Shown here in pieces: positions 40,695 through 50,677 of a stretch of 64,000 nucleotides of DNA; within the stretch, counting starts at the first letter, position 1; every line of letters starts with the position of its first letter. The notes below the pieces were generated by a model that was not told the DNA's origin, ran no database searches, and worked only from the letters and a program-made list of their open reading frames with translations. This DNA comes from Lapillicoccus jejuensis (GTDB lineage: Bacteria > Actinomycetota > Actinomycetes > Actinomycetales > Dermatophilaceae). A program made the position numbers and the translations under genes. The DNA lies in NCBI RefSeq assembly GCF_006715055.1, contig NZ_VFMN01000001.1, positions 1,612,001-1,676,000 of the forward strand, read 5' to 3'.

Positions 40695-41588
40695 ATGGAC
40701 CGCACGCAGCTCGAGCGCATCAGGACCGGCCACGGCTTCTTCGCCGCGTTGGACCAGAGCGGGGGCAGCACCCCGAAGGCGCTCGCGGAGTACGGCGTGG
40801 ACGAGGACCGGTGGTCCAGTGACGCCGAGATGTTCGACCTCGTCCACGCCATGCGGACCCGGGTCGTCACCGACCCCGCCTTCGACGGCCGGCGCGTCCT
40901 CGCCGCGATCCTCTTCGAGCAGACGATGGACCGCGAGGTCGAGGGGCTGCCGACCGGTCGCTACCTGTGGGAGCGGCGGCAGGTCGTGCCGTTCCTCAAG
41001 GTCGACAAGGGTCTGGCCGACGAGGCGCAGGGCGTGCAGCTGATGAAGCCGATCGACACCCTCGACGACCTGCTCGAGCGGGCCGTCGCGCACGGCATGC
41101 TCGGCACGAAGATGCGTTCGGTCGTCCACGACGCCGACGAGGCCGGCATCCGCGCGATCGTCCAGCAGCAGCTGGAAGTCGGCGGGCGGATCGCCGCCGC
41201 CGGCCTCGCGCCGATCCTCGAGCCCGAGGTGAGCATCGACAGCCCGCACAAGGAGGAGGCCGAGCAGCTGCTGCACGACGCCCTCCTGGAGGGCGTGCAG
41301 GCGCTGCCCGACGACGCGACGTACCTGCTCAAGCTGACCATCCCGACGCAGCCCGGCCTGTACGCCGACCTGGCCGCCGACCCGCGGGTCGTGCGGGTGC
41401 TGGCGCTGTCGGGCGGCTACGACCGCGACGAGGCGTGCGAGCGGCTGCGTCACGAGCCGGCGATGATCGCCAGCTTCTCGCGAGCCCTGCTGGAAGGGCT
41501 GCGCGACGACCAGTCCGACGAGGAGTTCTCGGCGACGCTCGAGCGCTCGGTCGAGGAGATCCACCGGGCGTCGGTCGACAAGACCTGA
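40695..41588 (+). CDS. fda: Class I fructose-bisphosphate aldolase
   Basis: 297 residues from ATG 40695. Near-identical in layout to staphylococcal class I aldolase: GFFAALDQSGGSTPKALAEYGV opening, ILFEQTMDREVEGLPTG, VVPFLKVDKGLADEAQGVQL, GLAPILEPEVSI and YLLKLTIPTQPGLYADL with the Schiff-base Lys region. Glycolytic cleavage of fructose 1,6-bisphosphate. Stand-alone gene. Confidence 0.95.
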   Translation: MDRTQLERIRTGHGFFAALDQSGGSTPKALAEYGVDEDRWSSDAEMFDLVHAMRTRVVTDPAFDGRRVLAAILFEQTMDREVEGLPTGRYLWERRQVVPFLKVDKGLADEAQGVQLMKPIDTLDDLLERAVAHGMLGTKMRSVVHDADEAGIRAIVQQQLEVGGRIAAAGLAPILEPEVSIDSPHKEEAEQLLHDALLEGVQALPDDATYLLKLTIPTQPGLYADLAADPRVVRVLALSGGYDRDEACERLRHEPAMIASFSRALLEGLRDDQSDEEFSATLERSVEEIHRASVDKT

Positions 41589-41626
41589 CCGCGCCCGGCG
41601 GCCCGTTCTCGGCCGACCCTCGCCGG

Positions 41627-41989
41627 TCAGACCTGGCCGAAGCCGATGATCGCGGCGACGAGCGACAGCACGCCGAGGACCGCGGGCGCGGCCGGCGACT
41701 CCTTGCGGCGCACGTGGACGACGACCGCGCCGACCATGACGGCCGCGAGGCCGAGGGCGGCGAGCGGGCTGAGGACGGGGGCGATACCGAGCAGCTTGGG
41801 CAGCACCAGGCCGAGGGCGCCGACGACCTCGAGGGCGCCGATGCCCTTGACGGCGCCGTCGCTGAAGTCGGCCGCCCAGCCCATGCCCTTCTCGGCGAGC
41901 GCGGCGCGCGGCTGGGCCAGCTTCATCACGCCGGCGGCGAGGAACGCGAGGGCGAGGACCGCGTCGAGGACCCAGGAGACGACGTTCAT
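41627..41989 (-). CDS. DoxX family membrane protein
   Basis: 120 residues from ATG 41989. Four hydrophobic segments: VVSWVLDAVLALAFLAAGVMKL, GIGALEVVGALGLVLPKLLG, LSPLAALGLAAVMVGAVVVH and APAVLGVLSLVAAIIGFG, the DoxX-like pattern. Divergent from the MarR regulator with two palindromes between, so probably controlled by it. DoxX-like proteins associate with thiol stress in actinobacteria; the exact role is open. Confidence 0.88.
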   Translation of the reverse strand: MNVVSWVLDAVLALAFLAAGVMKLAQPRAALAEKGMGWAADFSDGAVKGIGALEVVGALGLVLPKLLGIAPVLSPLAALGLAAVMVGAVVVHVRRKESPAAPAVLGVLSLVAAIIGFGQV

Positions 41990-42006
41990 GTGGAGCTCCG
42001 ATGAGT

Positions 42007-42060
42007 GAACTGGTTCGAGCAAGTGGACGATAGCCAGGAACTACTTCAACGCTCAAGTTC
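42007..42060. promoter_or_regulatory. Two inverted repeats between DoxX and MarR genes
   Basis: GAAC-TG-GTTC (42007-42016) and GAACT-N13-AGTTC (42038-42060) share GAAC half-sites. The first lies just upstream of the DoxX start, the second over the MarR promoter. Fit two operators of the divergently encoded MarR protein. Confidence 0.5.
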
Positions 42061-42091
42061 TTCCCGGCTCGACGACCGGCACACTGTCGAC

Positions 42092-42577
42092 GTGCCCCGA
42101 CCCCGATGGCTGACCCCGCAGGAGCGCGAGCTCTGGCTCGTCCTCAACCTGCTGACCGAGGGGCTGCAGGCCGGCGTCGACGCCCAGCTGCGCCGCGACC
42201 ACGGGCTGACCCAGTTCGAGTACTACGCGCTCGTCCGGCTCAGCGGGTCACCGGACCGGACGGCGTCGATGAGCGACCTGGCCGGGATGGTCAACGGGTC
42301 GCTCTCCCGGCTCTCGCACGCCGTGGGTCGGCTCGAGACCCGGGGGTGGGTGCTGCGCCGGCCGTCCGAGCAGGACCGGCGCACCTCGCTGCTCACCCTC
42401 ACCGACACCGGGTACGACGCACTGGCCGCCGCGGCCCCCTCCCACGTCGAGCAGGTGCGGCGGCTCGTCTTCGACCGGCTGGATCCCGGCTCCGTCCCCC
42501 GCCTGGTCGAGCTGCTCCGGCAGATGCTCGACCCGGAGCGGAGGGCCCTCGTCGACGACGTCAAGCACCGACCGTGA
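42092..42577 (+). CDS. MarR family transcriptional regulator
   Basis: 161 residues from GTG 42092; an upstream in-frame start at 42005 would run through the operators. Winged helix MSDLAGMVNGSLSRLSHAVGRLETRGWVLRRPSEQDRRTSLLTLTDTG with a GLTQFEYYALVRLS dimer helix before it. Ends at 42577, one base before the large palindrome preceding the TetR gene. Probably represses itself and the divergent DoxX gene; ligand perhaps oxidant or phenolic, as is usual for the family. Confidence 0.92.
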   Translation: MPRPRWLTPQERELWLVLNLLTEGLQAGVDAQLRRDHGLTQFEYYALVRLSGSPDRTASMSDLAGMVNGSLSRLSHAVGRLETRGWVLRRPSEQDRRTSLLTLTDTGYDALAAAAPSHVEQVRRLVFDRLDPGSVPRLVELLRQMLDPERRALVDDVKHRP

Positions 42578-42615
42578 CGTTGCACTGATCGTCGCATCGT
42601 GCAAAAATACACGAT

Positions 42616-42633
<18 letters not shown>
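42578..42633. promoter_or_regulatory. Large palindromic operator overlapping the TetR start codon
   Basis: Two 24-base arms (42578-42601 and 42610-42633) match at 23 of 24 positions around an 8-base AT-rich centre (CAAAAATA). The arms contain TGCACTGATCGTC; the GTG start of the TetR gene (42616) lies in the right arm. AAAAAT in the centre is a plausible -10. This implies autorepression by occluding both promoter and start codon. Confidence 0.8.
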
Positions 42634-45046
<2,413 letters not shown>

Positions 45047-45071
45047 GCGCCGCCGTACGGGCGGGGGCTGC

Positions 45072-45101
45072 GCTGAGATCCATCAATTGGTGGATCTCAG
45101 C
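45072..45101. terminator. Inverted repeat after MFS gene
   Basis: GCTGAGATCCA-TCAATTGG-TGGATCTCAGC, an 11-base stem 25 bases after the MFS stop. Part of it (CAATTGGTGGATCTCAGCAG, 45084-45103) is repeated almost exactly at 45135-45154. Confidence 0.65.
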
Positions 45102-45224
45102 AGCACTCGTACCGGGCGCTGTGCTGACCGCCAGCAATTGATGGATCTCAGCAGTACCGGCGCGGGGCGCGCTGAGCAGGCTGCCACCACGGGGTGGGCG
45201 TCAGCGGGACGGGACGGGGACGAC

Positions 45225-45258
45225 ACGGCCCCCGACCACCGTGGTGGTCGGGGGCCGT
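45225..45258. terminator. Strong bidirectional hairpin before ohr
   Basis: ACGGCCCCCGACCACC (45225-45240) pairs perfectly with GGTGGTCGGGGGCCGT (45243-45258), loop of 2. It lies 19 bases beyond the ohr stop (minus strand) and terminates it, and perhaps transcripts from the left. Confidence 0.8.
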
Positions 45259-45277
45259 CGTACGGCGTCGCCTCAGG

Positions 45278-45685
45278 TCACTCGGCGACGAGCTCGACCG
45301 GGATGTTGCCGCGGGTGGCGTTGGAGTACGGGCAGACCTGGTGGGTCGCCTCGAGCAGCTGCTGGCCCTGCTCGGCCGAGATGCTGTCCGGGAACTCGGT
45401 GCGCAGCACGACGTCGAGGCCGTAGCCCGGGCCGCCCTCGAGGGGGCTGAGCCCGACCTCGGCGGTGATCGAGACGTCGGAGACGTCGAGCTTCATCCCG
45501 CGGGCGACCATCTTCATGGCGCTGGCGAAGCAGGCGGCGTAGCCCGCGGCGAAGAGCTGCTCGGGGTTCGTGCCGGTGCCGTCCTGCCCGGGCGGGGTGA
45601 GGGTGACGTCGAGCCGGCCGTCCGAGCTGACGGCACGGCCGTCACGGCCGCTCGCGGTGGCGACGGCGGTGTAGATGCGGGCCAT
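45278..45685 (-). CDS. ohr: Organic hydroperoxide resistance protein (Ohr)
   Basis: 135 residues. OsmC/Ohr fold with both redox cysteines: AAGYAACFASAM (about Cys52) and THQVCPYSNATRGN (about Cys118, in the VCPYSxATRGN motif). Cysteine-based peroxidase reducing organic hydroperoxides with a dithiol. Upstream is a TetR gene in the opposite direction and two palindromes, so its control is by that TetR regulator rather than an OhrR. Confidence 0.95.
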   Translation of the reverse strand: MARIYTAVATASGRDGRAVSSDGRLDVTLTPPGQDGTGTNPEQLFAAGYAACFASAMKMVARGMKLDVSDVSITAEVGLSPLEGGPGYGLDVVLRTEFPDSISAEQGQQLLEATHQVCPYSNATRGNIPVELVAE

Positions 45686-45702
45686 GGTGCTCCTCCTGGG
45701 GT

Positions 45703-45746
45703 AGACAGGTCTGTCTGCTTCGACCTCAGACTAGACAGACCTGTCT
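45703..45746. promoter_or_regulatory. Twin palindromic operators between ohr and TetR genes
   Basis: AGACAGGTCTGTCT (45703-45716) and AGACAGACCTGTCT (45733-45746) are reverse complements of each other and each is nearly palindromic; centres are 30 bases apart. The right one ends 2 bases before the TACCGT -10 box of the TetR gene. Confidence 0.75.
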
Positions 45747-45760
45747 GTTACCGTCAACTC

Positions 45761-46321
45761 ATGGCCACCGTCCCCGCCCGCGACCGTCTCGTCGGCACCG
45801 CGACGGCGCTCTTCTACGGGCACGGCATCCACGCCGTGGGGATCGACCGGATCATCGCCGAGGCCGGCGTCGCGAAGGCGACCTTCTACCACCACTTCCC
45901 GACCAAGGACGCGCTCGTCGCGGCCTACCTCACCGACCAGAGCCGGCTCCAGCGCGAGGCGATGGCCGGGCTCGCCGACCTCGCCCCGCGCGACGCGCTG
46001 CTCGCGTTCTTCGACGCGGTCGCCGACTCCACCCGCGACCCCGTCTTCCGCGGGTGCCAGTTCGTCAACGCGGCCGCCGAGTTCCCCGACCCCGGGCACC
46101 CCGTACGGCGCGTCGTCGCCGAGCACCGCGCCTGGCTGCGCGGCGTGCTGCGCGACTGGCTCGTCGCCGACGGCTGCGACGACCCGGACGTCGTCGCCGA
46201 CCTGCTCGTCGTCGTGCGGGACGGCATCGTCGTCGGGGGCGACCTCGACGGCACCGACCGGGTCCGGGCGGTCGTCCGGGCCGCCGTCGAGCGGGTCCTC
46301 GGGCCGGACCGCGAGGGCTAG
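45761..46321 (+). CDS. TetR family transcriptional regulator
   Basis: 186 residues from ATG 45761; TACCGT at 45749-45754 lies 6 bases upstream, so a leaderless mRNA is likely. HTH IDRIIAEAGVAKATFYHHFPTKDAL at residues about 25-49. C-terminal domain with RGCQFVNAAAEFPDPGHPVRR, in which the Cys may sense oxidants (untested). Controls itself and ohr through the AGACAG palindromes. The stop overlaps the converging VOC gene by 4 bases. Confidence 0.92.
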   Translation: MATVPARDRLVGTATALFYGHGIHAVGIDRIIAEAGVAKATFYHHFPTKDALVAAYLTDQSRLQREAMAGLADLAPRDALLAFFDAVADSTRDPVFRGCQFVNAAAEFPDPGHPVRRVVAEHRAWLRGVLRDWLVADGCDDPDVVADLLVVVRDGIVVGGDLDGTDRVRAVVRAAVERVLGPDREG

Positions 46322-46692
46322 CCCCAGTTCTTCGCGTCGGTGAGGCAGAAGGGGTGCCCGCTGGGGTCGACGAGCACCCGCCACGTCTCCCCGCCCTGCG
46401 GGTCCGCGACGGTGGCCCCCAGCTCGACGGCCCGCGCCTCGGTGGCCGCGATGTCCTCGCAGGCCAGGTCGAGGTGGAACTGCTTCGAGCCGTGGGTGTT
46501 GGGCCAGGCCGGGGCCTCGTAGTCCTCGAGGGTGCCGAAGCCGACCCGCAGCCCCGAGCCGTCGGCGAGCATCGCGTAGCCGTCACCGCTCATAACGACC
46601 TCCCAACCCATGAGGCCGGACCAGAACTCCGCCGCCCGCGCCGCGTCCGCGCAGTCGATGGTCAGCATGCCGAGGGTGGGTCGGGCGCTCAT
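46318..46692 (-). CDS. VOC family protein
   Basis: 124 residues. Glyoxalase/bleomycin-resistance fold: LGMLTIDCADAARAAEFWSGLMGWEV, KQFHLDLACEDIAATEARAVELGA and RVLVDPSGHPFCLTD, with His and Glu-type metal positions partly kept. Converges with the TetR gene. Reaction unknown. Confidence 0.88.
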   Translation of the reverse strand: MSARPTLGMLTIDCADAARAAEFWSGLMGWEVVMSGDGYAMLADGSGLRVGFGTLEDYEAPAWPNTHGSKQFHLDLACEDIAATEARAVELGATVADPQGGETWRVLVDPSGHPFCLTDAKNWG

Positions 46693-46897
46693 GGGTGCTC
46701 CTCCGAGAGTGGTCGGGCGTCGCCGTCGACGCCCGTGCTCGCGCCCACGCTAGGCCCGGCCACCGACACCGTGGGGGTCCGGGTGTGAGCCGGGCCACAG
46801 CCTGTCGGGTCGGGGATGACGAGCGGGTACGTGCCGGTTGCCACCACTGGATGATTCGTCAACTACCGGGCCCCGCCCGGACGCAGGAAGGACCTCG

Positions 46898-47992
46898 ATG
46901 AGCACCACCCCCGAGCAGCAGTCCCCCGCCCTCCAGCCCGCCACCGTCGGTGCCTGGACGCTGCCGCAGCGCTTCGTCATGGCGCCGCTCACCCGCAACC
47001 GCGCCGGTGAGGGCGGGGTCCCGACCGAGCTCAACGTCGAGTACTACCGCCAGCGCGCCACCGCCGGCCTCATCATCACCGAGGGCACCCAGCCGTCCGC
47101 GGTCGGCCAGGGCTACCTCGACACCCCCGGCATCCACTCCGACGAGCAGGTCCGGGGCTGGCGCGCCGTCACCGACGCGGTCCACGCCGAGGGCGGGCGG
47201 ATCGTCGTCCAGCTCATGCATGCCGGTCGCATCGCCCACCCGGACAACAAGAACGGCCTCGAGTCGGTCGCGCCGAGCGCCATCGCCGCGCCGGGCCAGA
47301 TGGTCACCGCCGACGGGCAGAAGGACCACCCGACCCCGCGGGCCCTCGACACCGACGAGATCCCCGGCATCGTCGAGGACTTCGTGCACGCCTCCCGCCA
47401 GGCGATCGCCGCCGGCTTCGACGGCGTCGAGATCCACGCCGCCAACGGCTACCTGCTGCACCAGTTCCTCGCGCCGTCGAGCAACACCCGCACCGACGCG
47501 TACGGCGGCTCGCCCCAGAACCGCGCGCGCCTCACCGTCGAGGTCACCCGGGCCGTCGCCGACGCGATCGGCGCCGAGCGCGTCGGGATCCGCATCTCGC
47601 CCGCCCACAACATCCAGGGTGTCCTCGAGGAGGACGCGGCCGACGTCGTCGCGACGTACGAGGCCGTCGTCGAGGGCATCGCGCCGCTCGGCCTGGCCTA
47701 CCTCAGCATCCTCGCCGACCCGCGCTCGGACCTCGTACGCGACCTGCGCAAGCGGTTCGCCGGACCGGTGGTCCTCAACTCCGGCTTCTCGTCGGTCACC
47801 CAGCTCTCCGACGTCGAGCAGATCCTCGACGAGGACCTCGGTGACCTCGTCGCCGTCGGCCGCGAGTTCCTCGCCAACCCCGACCTCGCCCGCCGCTGGC
47901 GCGAGGGCCTGCCGCTCAACGAGCCGAACGACAAGACGTTCTACGGCGGCGGCGCCGAGGGCTACACCGACTACCCCTTCGCCGCGGCCTGA
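46898..47992 (+). CDS. Old yellow enzyme-type ene-reductase (NADH:flavin oxidoreductase)
   Basis: 364 residues from ATG 46898 with AGGAAGGAC just upstream. FMN barrel: MAPLTRNRAGEGGVPTELNVEYYRQRATAGLIITEGTQ, QLMHAGRIAHPDN, active-site His and Asn in EIHAANGYLLHQFLAPSSN, and TRTDAYGGSPQNRARL. Reduces activated C=C bonds of enones or nitro compounds (OYE/NemA group). Confidence 0.95.
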   Translation: MSTTPEQQSPALQPATVGAWTLPQRFVMAPLTRNRAGEGGVPTELNVEYYRQRATAGLIITEGTQPSAVGQGYLDTPGIHSDEQVRGWRAVTDAVHAEGGRIVVQLMHAGRIAHPDNKNGLESVAPSAIAAPGQMVTADGQKDHPTPRALDTDEIPGIVEDFVHASRQAIAAGFDGVEIHAANGYLLHQFLAPSSNTRTDAYGGSPQNRARLTVEVTRAVADAIGAERVGIRISPAHNIQGVLEEDAADVVATYEAVVEGIAPLGLAYLSILADPRSDLVRDLRKRFAGPVVLNSGFSSVTQLSDVEQILDEDLGDLVAVGREFLANPDLARRWREGLPLNEPNDKTFYGGGAEGYTDYPFAAA

Positions 47993-48006
47993 CCGATCCT
48001 GGTGCC

Positions 48007-48786
48007 GTGACCGACGTCGACTCCTGGCAGGGCCCCCTCCTCGCTGCGGAGGGGGCCCCGCTGCGCGGTCCGGCGATCATGAACCAGTGGTGGCACGACC
48101 TGTGCTTCCTGCACTGGCGCGTCGACCCGGACCTCGTGCGCCCGCACCTGCCGCGCGGCGTCCGGCCCGACGTCGACGCCGACGGGTCCGCGTGGGTCGG
48201 GCTCATCCCGTTCCGGATGGTCGGGGCGGGCGTCGGTCCCCGGTGGCCCGCGCCGTACCTCGGCACCTTCCTCGAGCTCAACGTGCGCACGTACGGCGTC
48301 GACGACGCGGGCCGGCACGGCGTCGTCTTCTGCTCGCTCGAGGCCCAGCGCGCCGCGGTGGTGGCGGGCGCGCGGGCCGTGTTCGGGACGGCGTACATGT
48401 GGTCGCGGATGCGTCTGGAGCGGCGCCACCCCGGGCCCGACCGCGAGGTGCTCGACTGGCGCAGCCGACGGCTGCCGCCGCACTCCCCGCGGGCGACGAG
48501 CCGGATCGTCGTCGAGACCGGCGACCGTCTGGCCGAGCCGACCGCGCTCGACCACTTCCTCACCGCCCGCTTCGGTCTGCACACCACGGTCCTCGGCCGC
48601 ACGCTGTGGGTGCCCAACACGCACTCCGCGTGGCCGCTGCACGCGGCCCGACTGCTCGACCTCGACGACGGGCTGCTCGCCGCGGCCGGGTTCCCCGGTC
48701 TCGCCGACCGCGAGCCCGACGTCGTGCGCTGGTCGCCGGGGGTCCGGACGTGGTTCGGCATGCCGCAGCGCGTCGACGTCCCGTGA
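48007..48786 (+). CDS. YqjF family protein (DUF2071)
   Basis: 259 residues, GTG start 14 bases after the OYE stop. Characteristic opening MNQWWHDLCFLHWRVDPDLVRPHLPRGV, then FLELNVRTYGVDDAGRHGVVFCSLEAQR and a middle RMRLERRHPG. The family has no biochemical assignment. Stop overlaps the next start (GTGA). Confidence 0.88.
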   Translation: MTDVDSWQGPLLAAEGAPLRGPAIMNQWWHDLCFLHWRVDPDLVRPHLPRGVRPDVDADGSAWVGLIPFRMVGAGVGPRWPAPYLGTFLELNVRTYGVDDAGRHGVVFCSLEAQRAAVVAGARAVFGTAYMWSRMRLERRHPGPDREVLDWRSRRLPPHSPRATSRIVVETGDRLAEPTALDHFLTARFGLHTTVLGRTLWVPNTHSAWPLHAARLLDLDDGLLAAAGFPGLADREPDVVRWSPGVRTWFGMPQRVDVP

Positions 48787-49202
48787 GCCACCCGACGCTG
48801 GCGGCGCTCGTGCTGGCCGCGACCGCGCTGCACGCCGGGTTCCAGGTCACCGTGACGGCGCTGGTCTACCCGGCGCTGCTCGCCGACGGGCGCGACTGGA
48901 CCGCCCGGCACGCCCGGCACAGCCGCCGCATCACCCCGCTCGTCGGGGCGACGTACGTCGTCCTGCTCGCCGTCGGGGTCCCCGCCCTGCTCACCTCCCT
49001 CGGCTGGGGCGTGGCCGTGGCGGCGGTCGGCGCCGTGGTCAGCCTCGCGACGACGGCCGTCGTCGCGGCCCCGCTGCACGGGCGCCTCGGTCGGGGCTGG
49101 GACCCGGCGCTGGCGCACCGGCTGCTGGTCGCCGACCGGGTCCGGGCCGTCGGTGCGGTGGTCGCGCTCGCCGGCGGCGTGCTCGCCGTCGCCACCGGCT
49201 GA
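48783..49202 (+). CDS. Small integral membrane protein
   Basis: 139 residues, GTG start. Four hydrophobic segments (LAALVLAATALHAGFQVTV, GATYVVLLAVGVPALLTSLG, VAVAAVGAVVSLATTAVVAA, VGAVVALAGGVLAVATG). Charged loop RDWTARHARHSRRI. Coupled to the YqjF gene by GTGA. No function assigned. Confidence 0.75.
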   Translation: MSHPTLAALVLAATALHAGFQVTVTALVYPALLADGRDWTARHARHSRRITPLVGATYVVLLAVGVPALLTSLGWGVAVAAVGAVVSLATTAVVAAPLHGRLGRGWDPALAHRLLVADRVRAVGAVVALAGGVLAVATG

Positions 49203-49241
49203 CCTTCCCCGGACGACGGCGGGCGGCCTAGGGTCCGGGGG

Positions 49242-49649
49242 ATGGCGCACCCGCAGATGTTCGACGACGACGACCCGGTGCTGGCCCGTGTCCGGGTCCT
49301 CGCGCTCGGGCTGCCGGAGGCCAGGGAGAAGGTGTCGCACGGCCGACCGGCGTTCTACACCGGCAAGGTCTTCGCCTACTACGGCGGCTCGACCCGGGTC
49401 GACGGCCGGTGGGTCAGCCACGACCGGTCGCTCATGGTCCTGCCCGACGAGGGCGACCGTCGTGCGCTCCAGGAGGACCCACGCGTCTACGTCCCCGCCT
49501 ACCTCGGCCCGTCCGGCTGGCTCGGGATCGAGCTGCCGGGCGCCCGTGGGTCGAAGGCCGCCTGGGCCGAGGTCGCCGAGCTGCTCGACGCGTCGTACCG
49601 GCGCACCGCCCCGGCCCGGCTGGTCCGCACGCTGGCCTCGCCGGACTAG
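49242..49649 (+). CDS. MmcQ/YjbR family DNA-binding-like protein
   Basis: 135 residues. LALGLPEAREKVSHGRPAFYTGKVFAYYGG is the MmcQ/YjbR motif region; C-terminal WLGIELPGARGSKAAWAEVAELLDASYRRTAPARL. Fold binds nucleic acid in some members; role unknown. TAGGGT 7 bases before the ATG indicates a leaderless transcript. Confidence 0.88.
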   Translation: MAHPQMFDDDDPVLARVRVLALGLPEAREKVSHGRPAFYTGKVFAYYGGSTRVDGRWVSHDRSLMVLPDEGDRRALQEDPRVYVPAYLGPSGWLGIELPGARGSKAAWAEVAELLDASYRRTAPARLVRTLASPD

Positions 49650-49686
49650 GTCGGGCTTCGCCGGACAACGGTTCTCCGGCGGAGGC

Positions 49687-49715
49687 GGACATTATCGGGC
49701 GACCCGATAAAGTCC
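49687..49715. terminator. Bidirectional hairpin TTATCGGG-CGA-CCCGATAA
   Basis: Core TTATCGGG (49692-49699) and CCCGATAA (49703-49710) with a 3-base loop; GGAC/GTCC extend the stem to both sides with one mismatch (49687-49715). Between converging genes ending at 49649 and 49722, with AT-rich base pairs next to the loop arms. Confidence 0.65.
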
Positions 49716-49721
49716 AGGACC

Positions 49722-50222
49722 TCAGACGAGCTCGGGGGGGACGTACGTCGCGTCGGCGGCCTTCTGCGCGGCCCAGATCCGGGGCGGGACCTGGGGGCTG
49801 CCGGCGCTCGTCTGGTCGTACTCCTCGCGGACCTCGTCGAGCCGGGCGCGCAGGTCGGGGTCGGTCAGGCCCAGCGCACCGAGCTCGCCGAGCCGGCGGC
49901 GGACCACACCGAAGCGGCGCGACGCGGTCTCGTGCGCGAGGCGCCGGTCGTCGAGGCGCAGGAAGGTCTGCAGCGCGGTGAGCGACGCGGCGAGCAGGCT
50001 GACCAGGGCGATGACCCACCGGTGACCCGCGAAGGCGTCGGCGGCGAGCGCGCTGCCGGCGACGAGACCGAGGACCACCGGCGGGATCCCGAGGAGCAGG
50101 AACGTCGTCCGGGCCCGCGCCGCCGCCCGCGCGTGCGCCTCCTGCGCGGTGCGCGCGCGGCGGTACCAGGCGAGGACCAGCGCCCGGGCCGCCTCCTCGT
50201 CGCCGCTCGCCGGACCCGTCAC
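49722..50222 (-). CDS. SLATT-like two-helix membrane protein
   Basis: 166 residues from GTG 50222. N-terminal helix RTAQEAHARAAARARTTF, two transmembrane helices (LLLGIPPVVLGLVAGSALA; WVIALVSLLAASLTALQTFL), then RLDDRRLAHETASRRFGVVRRRLGELG. This layout matches SLATT domains, which elsewhere act as pore-forming effectors of nucleotide-signalling defence systems. No SMODS or cyclase gene is adjacent, only a VOC gene overlapping by 4 bases. The family call is by pattern and not proven. Confidence 0.65.
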   Translation of the reverse strand: MTGPASGDEEAARALVLAWYRRARTAQEAHARAAARARTTFLLLGIPPVVLGLVAGSALAADAFAGHRWVIALVSLLAASLTALQTFLRLDDRRLAHETASRRFGVVRRRLGELGALGLTDPDLRARLDEVREEYDQTSAGSPQVPPRIWAAQKAADATYVPPELV

Positions 50223-50626
50223 CCGTGGGGCACCGCGATGTTGGCCATCCACGGGACGCCGAACCGGTCGGTGAGCGTGCCGTACTCGTCGCCCCACGGC
50301 ATCGGCGTCAGCGGCATCTCGACGGTGCCGCCCTCGCCCAGCGCGGCGAAGAACCCGCGCAGCTTCTCGGTGTCGTCGCCGCTGAGCGAGATGGTCGAGC
50401 GGCCCTCGGGCAGCGGCATGTGCTCCGGCACGTCGGAGCCCATGAGGACGTAGCCGTCCGGGGTGGTCAGCTGGGCGTGCATGAGCCAGTCGCCGGGCGC
50501 GCCCTCCATCCCGAACTCCTCGAAGCGCGTCGTGGTGAGGTCGCCGCCGAAGACGGACCGGTAGAACTCCATCGCCTCGGCGGCCTGGCCGCGGAACGCG
50601 AGGTAGGGGTTGAGCGAGCTGGACAT
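50219..50626 (-). CDS. VOC family protein (PhnB-like)
   Basis: 135 residues. NPYLAFRGQAAEAMEFYRSVFGGDL is the PhnB/YjdN-type glyoxalase-like opening; MHAQLTTPDGYVLMGSD and MPLTPMPWGDEYGTLTDRFGVPWMANIA at the end. No known enzymatic activity. Its stop overlaps the SLATT start by 4 bases, but the upstream gene direction is the same, so they are cotranscribed. Confidence 0.9.
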   Translation of the reverse strand: MSSSLNPYLAFRGQAAEAMEFYRSVFGGDLTTTRFEEFGMEGAPGDWLMHAQLTTPDGYVLMGSDVPEHMPLPEGRSTISLSGDDTEKLRGFFAALGEGGTVEMPLTPMPWGDEYGTLTDRFGVPWMANIAVPHG

Positions 50627-50677
50627 GTCGACTCCCTGGTCTCGGTGCCACCCCCGCCCGAGGTGGTGCGCGGAAGA

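Noticed and set aside
45075-45154. CAATTG-containing repeats considered as an attachment site.
   Set aside because: No integrase or tRNA nearby; the position after the MFS stop favours a terminator.
46693-46897. Gap between the VOC gene and the old yellow enzyme.
   Set aside because: No credible gene or clear hairpin; it must hold divergent promoters and the AGGAAGGAC signal of the old yellow enzyme gene.
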